Of a stretch of 64,000 bases of DNA, positions 63,033 through 64,000 are shown in pieces. The translations under genes and the position numbers were made by a program. Location of the stretch: the NCBI GenBank assembly GCA_904419075.1, contig CAJFQM010000006.1:1-64000 (forward strand), in the 5' to 3' direction. Position 1 is the first letter of the stretch, and the number at the start of each line of letters is the position of its first letter. The notes below the pieces were generated by a model, which saw only the letters and a list, made by a program, of their open reading frames with translations, did no database searches and had not been told where the DNA came from. This stretch comes from an uncultured Clostridia bacterium. Lineage in GTDB: Bacteria > Bacillota > Clostridia > Christensenellales > Borkfalkiaceae.

Positions 63033-64000
63033 ATGAATTTCTATGTAGACAGCGGCGGAGCCATACTCGGAGTAGACCCCGAGAAAATCTATCAAGGCTC
63101 AGCCAATGCAAACACAATCCGATTTGTCGGGGCGTTCGCGTCGAACGTGAAAGTGACGGTGGCGTTCAAGCTCCCGACGGGCGTATGGACAACGCCGCAG
63201 TTGATGACGGCTTCGACACAGCTTGCGGGAGTAGTGACGTCAAACGGAGTACAGTTCAATGTTTGGGAGTATTCTATTCCTGCATTGGTGACGGAGACTT
63301 TCGGAACGGTAAACATACAGTTTTACGTATACGGAGACGCGGGAAACGGAAACGGCGGACTTATCGCGACGGCTTCTTCGTCGTTTCAGGTAGAAAGGGG
63401 AGTGCCGATAACACTCCCCGACCCTACGGACGATTACGAAACCTTGTTGACGCAGATACTCTCGGCTCTTTCCCAAATAGAAGGACAAATTCCTGGAATG
63501 GAGGAAGATATAACGGGATTACAAAGCAAGGTTTCGGATTTAAGCGAAAATAAACTTGATAAAGTATCAGGTAATACCACATATAAACAGGCATACGCCA
63601 AGGATACTAACGGCGACCAAATAATGCAAAATTATTCTACCGAAAATGTCACGAACGCTATTGTCCAACGTGACGAAACGGGGAATATAAAAATTACTCC
63701 CGGTAGAAAAGGTTACATGAACGACGGCGCAACAATGCGGAATATCGCCGACGTGGAAAGCGAAGTCGCAAAGAAGTACGACAAAACAGGCGGAACGATA
63801 GATGGAAACGTGCAGATCACAGGGGATTTGAATGTAGACGGGACAACGACGACGAACGACACAGAAACGTTGCAAGTAAAGGATAACTTTATAGTAACGA
63901 ATGCAGACGGAACGCCGTTGAACAGCCTGAGCGGTATCGTGATTCGGACAAATGCAAATACGACTTACGCCATAGTATACGACCCTATATCGGACAGCGT
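63033..64000 (+). CDS. Tail fibre / receptor-binding protein, truncated by the window end
   Basis: The reading frame is open to the last base (at least 322 residues). The N-terminal 120 residues are beta-rich, like baseplate upper proteins. A coiled coil follows (LTQILSALSQIEGQIPGMEED), then repeats of fibre type ending VTGDLNVDGTTTT-like and FIVTNADGTPLNSLSG, which usually precede a trimeric tip domain. AGGAGG before ATG 63033. Likely host-recognition protein. Confidence 0.8.
   Translation, partial: MNFYVDSGGAILGVDPEKIYQGSANANTIRFVGAFASNVKVTVAFKLPTGVWTTPQLMTASTQLAGVVTSNGVQFNVWEYSIPALVTETFGTVNIQFYVYGDAGNGNGGLIATASSSFQVERGVPITLPDPTDDYETLLTQILSALSQIEGQIPGMEEDITGLQSKVSDLSENKLDKVSGNTTYKQAYAKDTNGDQIMQNYSTENVTNAIVQRDETGNIKITPGRKGYMNDGATMRNIADVESEVAKKYDKTGGTIDGNVQITGDLNVDGTTTTNDTETLQVKDNFIVTNADGTPLNSLSGIVIRTNANTTYAIVYDPISDS

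Overview
The window is a bacterial chromosome segment with a prophage at its right end. Gene content points to a gut member of Clostridia, possibly of the Christensenellales/Borkfalkia type (inference from content, no marker phylogeny). The clues are DUF4364, TSCPD, an HPr paralogue without the active histidine, the PF06541 membrane protein, strong Gram-positive Shine-Dalgarno sites, many TTGACA/TATAAT promoters, and a GH112 phosphorylase for mucin or milk-oligosaccharide disaccharides.

Left part (1-35050). An AT-rich edge with a possible insertion-sequence end is followed by six minus-strand tRNA genes (Lys-CTT, Lys-TTT, Gln-TTG, His-GTG, Arg-TCT, Gly-TCC) from one promoter. Next are housekeeping genes: a HAD phosphatase, purH, small Clostridia-type proteins and an ADP-ribose pyrophosphatase. 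An ABC sugar importer lies beside a GH112 galactosyl-N-acetylhexosamine phosphorylase. An amino-sugar/cell-envelope stretch follows: a GlmU-C-like acyltransferase, glmM, glmS, a FlaA1-type dehydratase, a NahK-like kinase and UDP-galactopyranose mutase. The GH112 enzyme and the NahK-like kinase are two consecutive enzymes of the galacto-N-biose/lacto-N-biose route, although about 7 kb apart. The minus-strand F1Fo ATP synthase operon (atpBEFHAGDC, led by a DUF1275 gene) faces a divergent LysR regulator. Its delta subunit looks like two tandem copies of the C-terminal domain. A small alarmone synthetase, a metallo-beta-lactamase-fold protein, a YitT protein and tRNA-Val(CAC) complete the host part.

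Right part (35051-64000, cut by the window end). A prophage is integrated next to tRNA-Val. In order it holds a tyrosine integrase, an XRE repressor, a lysogeny region with several unknown genes, and a second, separate divergent XRE pair with its own operators (CACG-N10-CGTG, three copies). An early block follows (ERF annealing protein, replication protein, RecA-fold helicase, DNA methyltransferase-like protein, RusA, ASCH-like protein and many small proteins). A RinA/ArpU-like late activator precedes the head genes (terS, terL, portal, minor capsid, scaffold, major capsid, connectors). The major capsid protein carries a C-terminal chitobiase/FN3-associated domain. The late operon is interrupted by a minus-strand cassette: a YefM-YoeB toxin-antitoxin pair and a membrane protein, each unit with its own promoter and flanked by terminators. 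After it come a 1086-residue tail protein and a tail-fibre-like gene that runs off the window. No tape-measure gene is seen between the capsid and tail-tip genes.

Best candidates for something undescribed: the duplicated-domain ATP synthase delta subunit, the embedded second immunity switch with a membrane protein, the reverse-strand gene beside the main repressor, and a promoter-to-terminator transcript of about 210 nt at 13148-13361 with a 35-codon reading frame.
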